NCBI GenBank assembly: GCA_963760735.1
Contig: CAVXEB010000004.1
Span: 558,001 to 622,000, forward strand
DNA from: CF-46 sp963760735
GTDB taxonomy: Bacteria; Chloroflexota; Limnocylindria; Limnocylindrales; CSP1-4
Length of the DNA stretch: 64,000 nt
Direction: 5' to 3'
Shown: one piece after another, positions 35,720 to 42,964 of the stretch
Numbering within the stretch: the first letter of the stretch is position 1
How the letters are laid out: each line of letters opens with the position of its first letter
Translations under genes and position numbers: made by a program
The notes under the pieces: model-generated
What the model was told of the DNA's origin: nothing
The model's database searches: none
The model's input: only the letters and a program-made list of their open reading frames with translations

Positions 35720-35873
35720 CACGCGCCGGCACCCAGACCCGAGCGACCCTTTGCCTCCGGCCGAGAGGTCCCCCGGCCGGGTACCGCGGCAACACCCGAG
35801 CCATAGCACCCCGGTCGGCCCGGACCGGCTGGCCCTACTGGGACGGGTTCGCGCGAGCATCGGAAGCTCGATT

Positions 35874-35932
35874 GGCCCGCCGTCGCCGCCGGTCTAGCTG
35901 TCACACGTAGCCGACGCGCGGAGCGGCGGGCC
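35874..35932 (+). repeat. Element A copy, 59 bp, taken as reference
   Basis: Starts GGCCCGCCG and ends CGGCGGGCC, perfect 9-bp arms. The inner arm is GCCGG against CCGAC (one C-A mismatch). T20 is unpaired, CTA pairs with TAG, and the 11-nt loop is GCTGTCACACG. Confidence 0.92.
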
Positions 35933-35981
35933 GTTGGACCCTAGCGCGGGTCCCTCATCTGACGTTTATCCGTTGACGGGT

Positions 35982-36701
35982 TCAAGCGGCCACTGGAATG
36001 TGAGGCTGGGCCGTTGGCGTGAGTTGCCGACGAGGCTCCTCGAGTCCCTTCACGATGAGCCACGCGGCGAACACCATCTCCTGGACCGCCAATGGCATGG
36101 CGAGGAGCATCAAAGGCGAGCCTAGTCCGGCGCCATAGCCCAGGAGGCCGGCAATCCCGTAGCTGAATCCTCCGGCGGCGCCGAGCAGTCCCCAGCCCGA
36201 CAGCCAGCGGGGCACGAGTCGAGACTCGAACAGGATCGTGTTGAGCACGATGCTGCCGACGCCCGCGAAGATCAGGGTCCCGAGCAGGACCGCCCACTTG
36301 TGCACGGCCAGCAATGTCGCACCCAAGACCGCAACGTTGGTTGCCTCCACCGAACCGATGGCGTGGCTCTGGCTGACCGTGAGCATGATGAGCAGCCCCA
36401 TGGTGCCAGCCACGTAGAACACGTTCTCTAAGGCGCGGAGCCCGACGTATCCGGCTGCCAGGCCCTCGGCGTGCCGGCGCAAGATCGGAAACAGCAGGAA
36501 GGCGGTCGCGAAGGCAGATGTCGCTGCGATCAGGAACAGCCCGACCGCGAGGATCACCTGGCCGGCGTGGGCGTCGAGCCCGAGCAGATAGTCGTCCTTA
36601 TCAAGGACCGAGCCCAGGACGGCGGTGCCGGCGATGGATGCGACTGTCGCCACGATGAACAGGACTCCGACGATCTGCGCCGTGCGCCTCTCAGTGTCCA
36701 C
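35982..36701 (-). CDS. DUF4386 family membrane protein
   Basis: 239 residues from GTG 36701, behind GGAGG 8 nt upstream. It begins VDTERRTAQIVGVLFIVATV. Family features: GYVGLRALENVFYVAGTMG, NTILFESRLVPRWLSGWGLLGA and LAVQEMVFAAWLIVKG, the same as in the paralogue at 25903. Six TM helices. Function unknown. Confidence 0.85.
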   Translation of the reverse strand: MDTERRTAQIVGVLFIVATVASIAGTAVLGSVLDKDDYLLGLDAHAGQVILAVGLFLIAATSAFATAFLLFPILRRHAEGLAAGYVGLRALENVFYVAGTMGLLIMLTVSQSHAIGSVEATNVAVLGATLLAVHKWAVLLGTLIFAGVGSIVLNTILFESRLVPRWLSGWGLLGAAGGFSYGIAGLLGYGAGLGSPLMLLAMPLAVQEMVFAAWLIVKGLEEPRRQLTPTAQPHIPVAA

Positions 36702-36876
36702 GGATCGCCTCCAATCTCGGACTACTAGCGCGATCGCCCCCCTCGAGGTCGCGGAACGAATCCAGTGATATCCGGTCAATCAGGCGCCCGCCAGAGCCGA
36801 TTCGCCTCAACCTCGAGACTGACGGCCGGGCCAGCCGTCACCAAGCGCAAGAAGGACTCTTCGAGCACTTGAGCTC

Positions 36877-37131
36877 GTCGCCGAGTACCGGCGCGCGACC
36901 CCATCGCAGGAGGTCGCCCGATGTCCCGCCGATCGACGCCCGAACGTCTCCACGCCGCCCGCCGGGAGGCCACGCGGCAGCGCGTCATGGGCGAGGGCGA
37001 GCTACCGGATCAGGCCGAGCGCCTGATCGCTCAGTGGGAGCTCCAGGCGGCGCAGGACGGCCTCGAGCCTGATGGTCGGTACTGGGAGGCGTGCTGGGCT
37101 TGGATGCTCGCCCAGCGGCACGAAGGGCGGG
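36877..37131 (+). repeat. Element B, most complete copy
   Basis: Leader from about 36877 (CCGAGTACCGG), hairpin and ribosome site (36896-36918), then the reading frame. Used as reference for the other copies at 2852, 7493, 32153 and, on the minus strand, 42109. Confidence 0.8.
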
Positions 37132-37322
37132 CGGCCCACCGTCGCGGTCGGTCCAGTCTCGCGGCCGTGGCCAACGCCACTACCATCGTCACGGCGAGGA
37201 GTACTGCGGCGGCGGCGATACCGCATAGGCCCGGCGGCTTGAGCTTCTCTCCAGCCCCGTTGGGATCTTCGCCTCCACCCGCCTCTGTTGGGTTGGTTGT
37301 CCGCCATTGCGGCACTCCCTAG
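36921..37322 (+). CDS. Element B copy 4: open reading frame of the repeated small protein
   Basis: The only uninterrupted copy. AGGAGG lies 9 nt before ATG 36921. The ancestral protein is about 67 residues: MSRRSTPERLHAARREATRQ, then RLMGEGELPDQAERLVA, WELQAAQDGLERDGRYW and EAGWAWMLAQRR in consensus. It is predicted all-helical, very basic at the N-terminus, Trp-rich at the C-terminus. Here the usual TAG is changed (QRHEGRAA), so the frame runs on for 60 unrelated residues to 37322. The leader has a GCGACC/GGTCGC hairpin over the ribosome site, kept in five copies. A left half of A follows at once. I do not know a function; a host-control or mobility protein is possible. Confidence 0.7.
   Translation: MSRRSTPERLHAARREATRQRVMGEGELPDQAERLIAQWELQAAQDGLEPDGRYWEACWAWMLAQRHEGRAAHRRGRSSLAAVANATTIVTARSTAAAAIPHRPGGLSFSPAPLGSSPPPASVGLVVRHCGTP
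37133..37155 (+). repeat. Element A, left half only, directly after B
   Basis: GGCCCACCGTCGCGGTCGGT then CAG. It starts where the B reading frame of other copies would end and stops at the loop. Confidence 0.65.
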
Positions 37323-37341
37323 CGAGGTTGACGTCAGACGC

Positions 37342-37393
37342 GGCCCGCGGTCGCCGCCGGTCTCGCTGTCACACGTAGCCGACGCGCGGAGCT
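37342..37393 (+). repeat. Element A copy, 3' end replaced by gene end
   Basis: Complete to GCGCGGAGC, then the last arm is lost. The stop codon of the convergent lipoprotein gene lies exactly at its edge (37393-37395). Confidence 0.8.
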
Positions 37394-37800
37394 CAGGGTG
37401 CGACCACCGGGACCCGTTCGGCTGGGCCGGCCTTGACGAGTTCGATCCCCGGACGACCGTCAACGAGGACGAGCATGTCGCGCACCGCGACGGCCAGCGC
37501 ACTGTCGGATGCGGGCGGCGACGAAACCCCTTCGGTGTCCACATAACACAGGACGGCCACTCGCTCGGCAGGCTCCTCCGGCCACAGGTCTCCCTGAGCG
37601 AACAGCGGCATCGCGCGGATGGCTCCGATCGTCGTCAGGAAGGAGCCGGCAACCCGACCGTGGTACACGATCGCCGCTGGCCCACATGCGTCCGCCGTGA
37701 GCGGCGATGGCCTGATCGATGGCTGGGGCGTAAGCGAACTCGGCGAGCACGCCATCGCGGACGGCGATAAGAGCATGACCGCGAGTATCAGGAGGCGCAT
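37393..37800 (-). CDS. Small lipoprotein, unknown function
   Basis: 135 residues from ATG 37800. Lipobox PSAMACSPSS after a short hydrophobic start (MRLLILAVMLLSPSAMAC). The mature part (AAIVYHGRVAGSFLTTIGAI, PEEPAERVAVLCYVDTEGV, LAVAVRDMLVLVDGRPGIEL) looks folded, with two further Cys. Family not recognised. It is the single gene between A copies at 37342 and 37933, on the strand opposite to A. Confidence 0.75.
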   Translation of the reverse strand: MRLLILAVMLLSPSAMACSPSSLTPQPSIRPSPLTADACGPAAIVYHGRVAGSFLTTIGAIRAMPLFAQGDLWPEEPAERVAVLCYVDTEGVSSPPASDSALAVAVRDMLVLVDGRPGIELVKAGPAERVPVVAP

Positions 37801-37932
37801 GAACCACCCTCCGATGCGCCGACCATCTGATCGGGCGGCTCGCGGCCGTCACCGGTGTTGTGGGTGCCGACCCGGCGAACGTTGCTGGGATGCTAACAGC
37901 GCAGTGTCGTGGCTTCGGCTCCGACGGACAGC

Positions 37933-37988
37933 GGCCCGCCGTCGCCGCATGTCCGGCTGCCACACGTAGCCGACGCGCGGAGCGGCCG
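37933..37988 (+). repeat. Element A copy, left inner arm altered
   Basis: Outer arm and right half (CACACGTAGCCGACGCGCGG) are conserved. The left inner arm reads CATGTCCGGCTGC, so this stem is broken. Confidence 0.8.
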
Positions 37989-38092
37989 ACTGTGGCAGCT
38001 ACACCCCACCAGGCTCGTCGGCCGTGCCGCCGTGGAAGCCGAGCTCCTCCTCGCGCCGGCAGCCGACGAGATTCCGGCCCAGCGCGTTGCCG

Positions 38093-38115
38093 GGCCACGG
38101 TCGCCGTCGGTCTAG
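38093..38115 (+). repeat. Element A, left half only
   Basis: GGGCCACGGTCGCCGTCGGT then CTAG; it ends at the loop. It lies 98 bp upstream of the end of the LysR gene. Confidence 0.6.
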
Positions 38116-38212
38116 TCCTCACTGGGGGGACGCGGTGGCGCGGCCGCGTCGGCCCACGCGGTCGACGCCTATGCGTCGCCTGGATGCGAGCATCCGGCCG
38201 CGGCGCTGGTGA

Positions 38213-39223
38213 TCAGGGGCCGAAGGGTGATATCGCGAGCTGACTTCGGGCCCGCATCGACGCCTCTGGCTCGGGCAGCCACGCACCCTCGGGCAGGTCG
38301 AGCCATCCATGCTCGTCGCGGAGGGTCGTGGCCGCCTCGCGGACCGCGACCACTCCGGCAGGGTGCGACCCGGCCCGCGAGGCCATGGACCAGCAGTAGA
38401 TCGGGATCGGCTCGACGATCGGGCGCACGATGCCTCCCGGGACCGCCCCGTGGTCGACGCTCGTGAGGATCGGAAGGCCCTGGTGGACGAGGTGATGCGC
38501 CTGGTCGTCTCGTCCGACTGCCGAAACGTGATCGGGCGTCGGGCGGGCGCCGGCAAGCTCGAGAACCTGGCTCGCGAGATCCGACCACTCCAACGCATCG
38601 GGGACGGCCGGGTTCACGTCGACTTCCATCCCGGCGAGGGCCTTGACCGGCACCGAATTGAGTCTCCCGAGCGGATGGTCTGCCGGTAGGAGCACCGCGA
38701 GCGGCTCATAGCGCAGCAACTCGAGATCGATCGACCCGATCTCCTGCCGGCCGCGCCAGTGAGCGCGCCCGAGCGCGACGTCAAGCTCGGCCGCCGCGAG
38801 TTGGCGCAACGAGGTGCTCATGCTGCCGCCGTGGCGGCCCCTGAACTCGACCGCCGGAGCGAGGCGTCGGGCCGCCTCGAGCACGCGTATCCCTGTCTGG
38901 CGCCCATCGCTCATCAGATCGACCAGGACAGGCCGCGTGGGTTCACGGCCTTCCGCGACAAGCTGGTCGTGCAGCCGGACCAGCTCGCGCGCGATGGGCA
39001 GCAGCTGCCGGCCATCGGGTGTCAGGCCGACGTTGCGGGTCGTCCTGACGAAAAGCTTCGTGCCCAGGCGCACCTCGAGTCTCCGGATGTCGCGCGAGAG
39101 CGCCTGCTGTGCCACGAACAGTCGTGCGGCCGCGCGCGTGAAGTGGAGCTCGTCGGCGACTGCCATGAAGTAGCGCAACGACCGGATGTCGAGATCGGAC
39201 CCAGGTTTCGCATTCACGCCCAT
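38213..39223 (-). CDS. LysR family transcriptional regulator
   Basis: 336 residues. The N-terminal winged HTH is clear (LDIRSLRYFMAVADELHFTRAAARL, then VAQQALSRDIRRLEVRLGTKLFVRTTRNVGLTPDG; about residues 11-70). It is followed by a substrate-binding domain (PVLVDLMSDG, LDVALGRAHW, LLPADHPLG). The C-terminal end is somewhat longer than usual. LysR proteins mostly control a divergent gene; here the divergent neighbour is a small ORF at 39323 cut by a tRNA fragment, so its target may have been lost. Confidence 0.9.
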   Translation of the reverse strand: MGVNAKPGSDLDIRSLRYFMAVADELHFTRAAARLFVAQQALSRDIRRLEVRLGTKLFVRTTRNVGLTPDGRQLLPIARELVRLHDQLVAEGREPTRPVLVDLMSDGRQTGIRVLEAARRLAPAVEFRGRHGGSMSTSLRQLAAAELDVALGRAHWRGRQEIGSIDLELLRYEPLAVLLPADHPLGRLNSVPVKALAGMEVDVNPAVPDALEWSDLASQVLELAGARPTPDHVSAVGRDDQAHHLVHQGLPILTSVDHGAVPGGIVRPIVEPIPIYCWSMASRAGSHPAGVVAVREAATTLRDEHGWLDLPEGAWLPEPEASMRARSQLAISPFGP

Positions 39224-39322
39224 GTGATGTCAATCGTCGTCGAACAGGTGTTGGATCTCGGGGTTTCGGAGATCGATGGTGATGGGGGACACGCAGCATC
39301 TCCCGAAAGGAGAGACCATCAG

Positions 39323-39562
39323 ATGATCGATCCGGCAGCCTTGGGCACGGCGATGATCGGGCTGGCAGGCATCCGACGCGAGGACGAGCTCGATCGGCGT
39401 GGCGTGCCGCGACCGGCGCGAGCCGTGCGCCGGCGATTAGCTTGGCGGCACGCGTTGGCCGCGTTGCTCTGGCATTTGTCCGACAGATCCTCCTTTGCAG
39501 CGCCACCTGCCGCCGTACGCAGGGAATCCACGCGGGCGAATGGAGCCGACACTCGGATTTGA
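39323..39562 (+). CDS. Small basic protein, C-terminus altered by tRNA-fragment junction
   Basis: 79 codons from ATG 39323, with AAAGGAGA 10 nt upstream, a strong ribosome site. It begins MIDPAALGTAMIGLAGIRRE, then an Arg-rich helix (RRGVPRPARAVRRRLAWRH) and a hydrophobic part (ALAALLWHLSDRS). Small proteins of this build are common near regulators in GC-rich bacteria but I cannot name the family. The last 20 codons lie in or next to the tRNA-Thr-like fragment (39541-39581), so the original end was replaced. Confidence 0.45.
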   Translation: MIDPAALGTAMIGLAGIRREDELDRRGVPRPARAVRRRLAWRHALAALLWHLSDRSSFAAPPAAVRRESTRANGADTRI

Positions 39563-39581
39563 ACCGAGGACCTGCTGTTTA
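39541..39581 (-). repeat. tRNA-Thr-like 3' half fragment
   Basis: The minus strand reads acceptor 3' strand with CCA, a 5-bp T stem (CTCGG/CCGAG) and the T loop TTCAAAT, then the variable loop and the 3' side of the anticodon stem (AACAGCAGGTC). The 5' half is missing. Thr is my guess from remembered tRNAs; the anticodon itself is not kept. Probably left by an integration at another tRNA gene. Confidence 0.6.
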
Positions 39582-40051
39582 GGCCAGTTGTTGCGACCCC
39601 GGCGGACGGGCCGCGAACCTCGGCGAGTGCCATGCTTAGGCCGTGTCGGTGGGTCGCACCGTCCCGCTAGGGTTGCAAAACACTGGCGCGGAGAACACGG
39701 CTTACCCTGGTGGTGGTTGCCCTGGCACTACCAGTTCAAGGTCGCCGATTGCGGCGCGCGACCCCGTCGTCAGACGCAGATCTGGATCGGCCCGCCGTCG
39801 CCGTCGGTCTAGCTGTCGTAAGTGGCCGACGCGCGGAGCGGCGGGCTCGTGAAACCCTAAGCGTCAACGCCCACCCGTCGCTTACGCGAGCCGTCTTGCC
39901 AAGCGTGAAATCTGGTGATTCGCAAACAGCCCGGACCCACAGGTCCGCGGAACGTCGCGAGGATCACTCGGCCTCCAGGAGTTTCGATGCGCTGGCGCGC
40001 TTTCGAGGGACTGCCAGTGGTCTGCTCCGTGTGAGGCTTCGGCCCGCAGAC
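39582..40051. other. Intergenic, no gene seen apart from element A
   Basis: No supported coding frame. It contains the A element at 39789-39847 and otherwise nothing I recognise. Confidence 0.45.
39789..39847 (+). repeat. Element A copy, altered loop
   Basis: GTCGG/CCGAC inner stem intact. The loop differs (GCTGTCGTAAG), and CTA faces TGG so the small stem needs a G-U pair. The last outer-arm bases are GCGGGCT. Confidence 0.85.
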
Positions 40052-40775
40052 CTAGGGTGCGATGGGCTTGTACCCAAGCTTAGCGAGCACCCGGGCGATG
40101 GCCTCATTGCCCTTGTCGGACGGGTGGGTGTAGTCGCCGGCGAGCAGTTCGCCGGACGGCTGTCTGCCGTCCTTGCCGTTGAACTCGGTCGAGATGTCGG
40201 CGCAGGTGAAGCCGTTCGCCTCGGCTGCACCGCAGATCATCTTGTTCCAGGCGGCAATCACGGCCGCCGTCGCGGCGACCCCTTGGCCGACAGGGGATGG
40301 CCAGGCGTGCCGTTCCAGTCGTTGTACCGGTTGATCGCCCGCAGGAGGGTGGGCTGACCTGCACGCAGCGCTGCGATGCGCTTGAACAGCGCCTCGTACT
40401 TGGGCGTGTACCAGTTGACCTCGGTCGCGATGCAGGCGGGGTGAACTTCGACCAGTCGGGGTTGCCACCGCCGGCGCCGTCGCAGGCGTCGTCGTCCACG
40501 TTCATCGGGACGTCGTTGTGGGCGATGCCGACGATGATGGCGTCGGCGTCGGCTAGCCCTTTGGCTCGTAGGGACCCGTCACCGAGTTCGGCGAGTAGCC
40601 CCTGGACCTGGAGGCCGTTGTGTTGCGACAGGTTGTTGACCCCGACGGTCTTGCCCGCCGCGGTCGCCAGGTGATGGGCGAAGCGATCCACGAATCCCGT
40701 GCAGCCCGGGCAGTCTTCTTGGCTGTTGAATGTCGCCGAGAAGCAGCCCGAGATAGGGCCAATCGTGCGTGAAAG
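40052..40775 (-). pseudogene. SGNH/GDSL hydrolase, truncated and frameshifted
   Basis: From the right: SATFNSQEDCPGCTGFVDRFA, TVGVNNLSQHNGLQ, ADAIIVGIAHNDVP (HND block III), then a slip near 40438 and AAWNKMICGAAEANGFTCADI, with the catalytic DYTHPSDKGNEAIA block near the C-terminus (Asp-x2-His). The N-terminal GDS block with the nucleophile Ser is missing: homology stops at the tRNA-Asn fragment at 40776. An exported esterase or lipase-like enzyme, cut by a recombination event. Confidence 0.75.
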
Positions 40776-40832
40776 TGGCTCCGGCGGTAGGACTCGGACT
40801 TAGGACCAAGCGGTTAACAGCCGCCCGTCTAG
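40776..40832 (-). repeat. tRNA-Asn 3' fragment, decayed second copy
   Basis: 57 bp matching the intact tRNA-Asn from CCA through the anticodon arm, with three mismatches and a one-base gap at its end. It includes the anticodon stem and loop, so it is longer than the copy at 2004. Same orientation as the intact gene. Confidence 0.75.
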
Positions 40833-40949
40833 GACCCCTTTCTGAGCACGAAATCGCCTCCCGATGCCGCGTTTGACAGTCACCTTGACAGTCACGGATC
40901 CGTGGGCGGGGCGAGAGTGTCGCGGCGGCACACTGCCGCCAGACACAAG

Positions 40950-40983
40950 AAGACCGGGGCCTCCGCGTGGAGACCCCGGTCTT
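40950..40983 (-). terminator. Terminator of the beta-helix protein gene
   Basis: 10-bp stem (AAGACCGGGG/CCCCGGTCTT) with a 14-nt loop, 17 nt past the stop codon. On the minus strand it is followed by CTTGTGTCTGG, a weak T-rich tail. Confidence 0.75.
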
Positions 40984-40999
40984 GCTAGTACGTTGGGAG

Positions 41000-41722
41000 C
41001 TAGGGCTTGATGTGGCCGCCCCGGGTGCCGGTCGCGCCGTAGATGTTCACCTCGTTGCCGGCGAACCTGTTGCCCGACGCGGCGAAGGTGCCGGCATCGT
41101 TCTGATAGAGCAGAACGCCCGTGGCCTCGGTGTCGATCGGCGTGTAGTAGAAGCCGCTGACGGTGTTGTTCTTCACGGTGGCGCTCGCGCCGTCCCTGAT
41201 CACGATGCCGTTCTGGGCGATGTAGCTGATGGGATCCTCGCCGGTGACGATGTTCTTCTGGACCGTCGCGGAGGTCTTGACGCCGGAGAGAACACTGCCA
41301 TCCGCGGCCAGGTTGATGATCTCGATCCCGTTCTTCTGGAAGTCGTAGACCTGGTTGCCGCTGATCGTGCCGCTCGCGCCGTTGATATAGGTGATGGCAC
41401 GGCCGTGCTGAGTGCCGTCGAACGGAACATTGCCGATCTGGTGGACCTTGCTGCCGGTCACGTTGACGTTGAGGCCGTCGACGACGACGCCGTAGTACTT
41501 CGCGCCGTGGATGTCCGCACCGGCGACGCTCGTCGGGTTGTAGACACCGATGTCGCAGCCGGTCGCGTCGAGCTCACCGGTGACTGACCCGCCGATCTGC
41601 GCGGCAGTGAGGTTGAACGTATCGCGGACGAACCCGGTCGGCTGGCACGACGCCGCCGCAAAGGCCGCGCCCGGCGCGGCTGCCACGGCCACCGTGGCGA
41701 TGATCGCGGACGCCGAGGCCAA
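41000..41722 (-). CDS. Secreted right-handed parallel beta-helix protein
   Basis: 240 residues from TTG 41722. The signal peptide hydrophobic core (SAIIATVAVAAAPGAAFA) is present without the usual basic start, so the true 5' end may be lost or differ. The mature part has beta-helix turns of the NosD/pectate-lyase-like type: TSVAGADIHGAKYYGVVVDG, GTISGNQVYDFQKNGIEII, ASATVKNNTVSGFYYTPI and GTFAASGNRFAGNEVNIYG. Many bind or cleave polysaccharides. A strong terminator follows. Confidence 0.8.
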   Translation of the reverse strand: MASASAIIATVAVAAAPGAAFAAASCQPTGFVRDTFNLTAAQIGGSVTGELDATGCDIGVYNPTSVAGADIHGAKYYGVVVDGLNVNVTGSKVHQIGNVPFDGTQHGRAITYINGASGTISGNQVYDFQKNGIEIINLAADGSVLSGVKTSATVQKNIVTGEDPISYIAQNGIVIRDGASATVKNNTVSGFYYTPIDTEATGVLLYQNDAGTFAASGNRFAGNEVNIYGATGTRGGHIKP

Positions 41723-42077
41723 GGCGTGGTGGGCGGCACTCGGCCCCTACGCTCGGGTCGCACGCGATCGAGACAACGATCCGACCATCTACGAAGACTT
41801 CGAGTGGCTGGTCGGGATCCTGGACAAGATGGACCGCCGCGCCGAGGCGGCTCCAATCCTGGACCTCGACAATTGGCGCGATCGCTCTCTCGCGGGAATT
41901 GATGGAATGCTCGCCGCGGAGCGGTCCTTCGAAGCGTCTTGGTCGAGGCGCCAGAGACGCCGAGCCATGAATCTCGCCGAGGCCGCCCTCGCCCATGAAG
42001 CGCTGTCGCGTCGCCTCGTGGCGGGCGGCGTGGAGACGTTCGGGAGTCGATCGGCGGGACATCGGGCGACCTCCTGA
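41700..42077 (+). CDS. Doubtful ORF overlapping two minus-strand elements
   Basis: It reads ADAEAKAWWAALGPYARVAR, then DFEWLVGILDKMDRRAEAA and SLAGIDGMLAAERSFEASWS, a plausible helical protein. The 5' end overlaps the beta-helix gene start and the last 30 codons are antisense to a B element, so only the middle (about 41750-41975) could be an original gene. Confidence 0.25.
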   Translation: MIADAEAKAWWAALGPYARVARDRDNDPTIYEDFEWLVGILDKMDRRAEAAPILDLDNWRDRSLAGIDGMLAAERSFEASWSRRQRRRAMNLAEAALAHEALSRRLVAGGVETFGSRSAGHRATS

Positions 42078-42109
42078 CGAAGGGGGTCGCGGCCGGTACT
42101 CCGGCGACC
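41983..42109 (-). pseudogene. Element B copy 5 on the minus strand, 5' part only
   Basis: Leader, hairpin, AGGAGG and ATG 42062, reading MSRRSTPERLHAARHEATRQ then RFMGEGG, after which homology ends. The only B copy on the minus strand. Confidence 0.75.
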
Positions 42110-42126
42110 AGAGGACGCTCAGTCTC

Positions 42127-42575
42127 TCACGCGGGAATGGGAGGTAGTCCGAGATCGATGCGGACGAGGTTGGCGGCGGCCGAGCCCTGACGGGCGCGGG
42201 TAGCGAAGACCTTCTGAGCGTCGTTCAGGTTGGCCTGCCTCACCCTTGAGAGCTCGATCTCGCTCGCCCAGGTCGCGGCATCCTTGCGGATGAGGTCCTT
42301 CACGTCCGCCACGGTATCGGGCGGAAACTCGATCCTCTTCACGGCGGCAATGAAGCTTCCCTCACCCGCAGCGAGCGCCTTGTAGTAGGCATGGAACCGC
42401 TTGAGGGACAGGAACCCCGGATACTTCTTGTCGAGGGCCCTGGCAAGCCAGTCTGTCAACCGTCCTTCTGCACCTGCGCTGCCGTCTCAGCCAATAAGGC
42501 GGGTCCACCTGGGCCGGAAGGCGGGTTGAACGCGCTGACTGAGGCACCAACGATTGCCGCGACGACCACGTCCAT
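42127..42575 (-). pseudogene. Small hypothetical protein (one frameshift)
   Basis: From ATG 42575: MDVVVAAIVGASVSAFNPPS, a short hydrophobic start, then GPALLAETAAQVQKDG. A slip near 42460 joins LTDWLARALDKKYPGFLSLK, then FIAAVKRIEFPPDTVADVKD, LIRKDAATWASEIELSRVRQ and NLNDAQKVFATRARQG, a charged helical domain, to 42127. About 148 residues if repaired. No family recognised. Confidence 0.5.
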
Positions 42576-42756
42576 GTGGGACCTCGCTCGAATTCGTCCA
42601 GGGTATGGCCGCGACGTCTGGCCTCCGTCTCACGTGAAGCCAGACCGACGGAGACAGCGGGCCGTTCGTGTGTGAGAACCGTGAGATAAGGGGGCCGCTT
42701 CTAGGCTCCATTCCCCGTGCTTGTGCCGCTACGTTGACAGGCTCCTAAGGTCCTCT

Positions 42757-42903
42757 TGACCGGGCGCCTGACCCGCGACTCGGAGATGCGCAGCCTCGCG
42801 AGTGGCAAGGCCGTGACGCAGTTCAGCATCGCGACCACGAGTACATCGGCCAGGGCAAGGAGAAGGCCGAGTACCAGTGCAAGGGAAGGTTTATCCGGTG
42901 ACG
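42757..42903 (+). pseudogene. Single-strand DNA-binding protein (ssb) remnant
   Basis: LTGRLTRDSEMRSLASGKAV, TQFSIAT, then one slip and EYIGQGKEKAEYQCKGRFIR with a stop. This is the front half of the SSB OB fold (L-T-G-R-L-T-x-D ... G-x-A-V-x-x-F-S-x-A). The rest is gone. Its 3' part recurs at 8712 and 44283. Confidence 0.7.
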
Positions 42904-42964
42904 GATCCCCGATCTCCGACTCGTACCCAAGAGCAAGGCCCTTCAGCCGCGTGAGGAGAGCCTG

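Noticed and set aside
39495..39812. Open frame starting MEPTLGFEPRTCCLG
   Set aside because: This is the translation of the tRNA-Thr-like fragment and following DNA, a well-known artefact around tRNA sequences.
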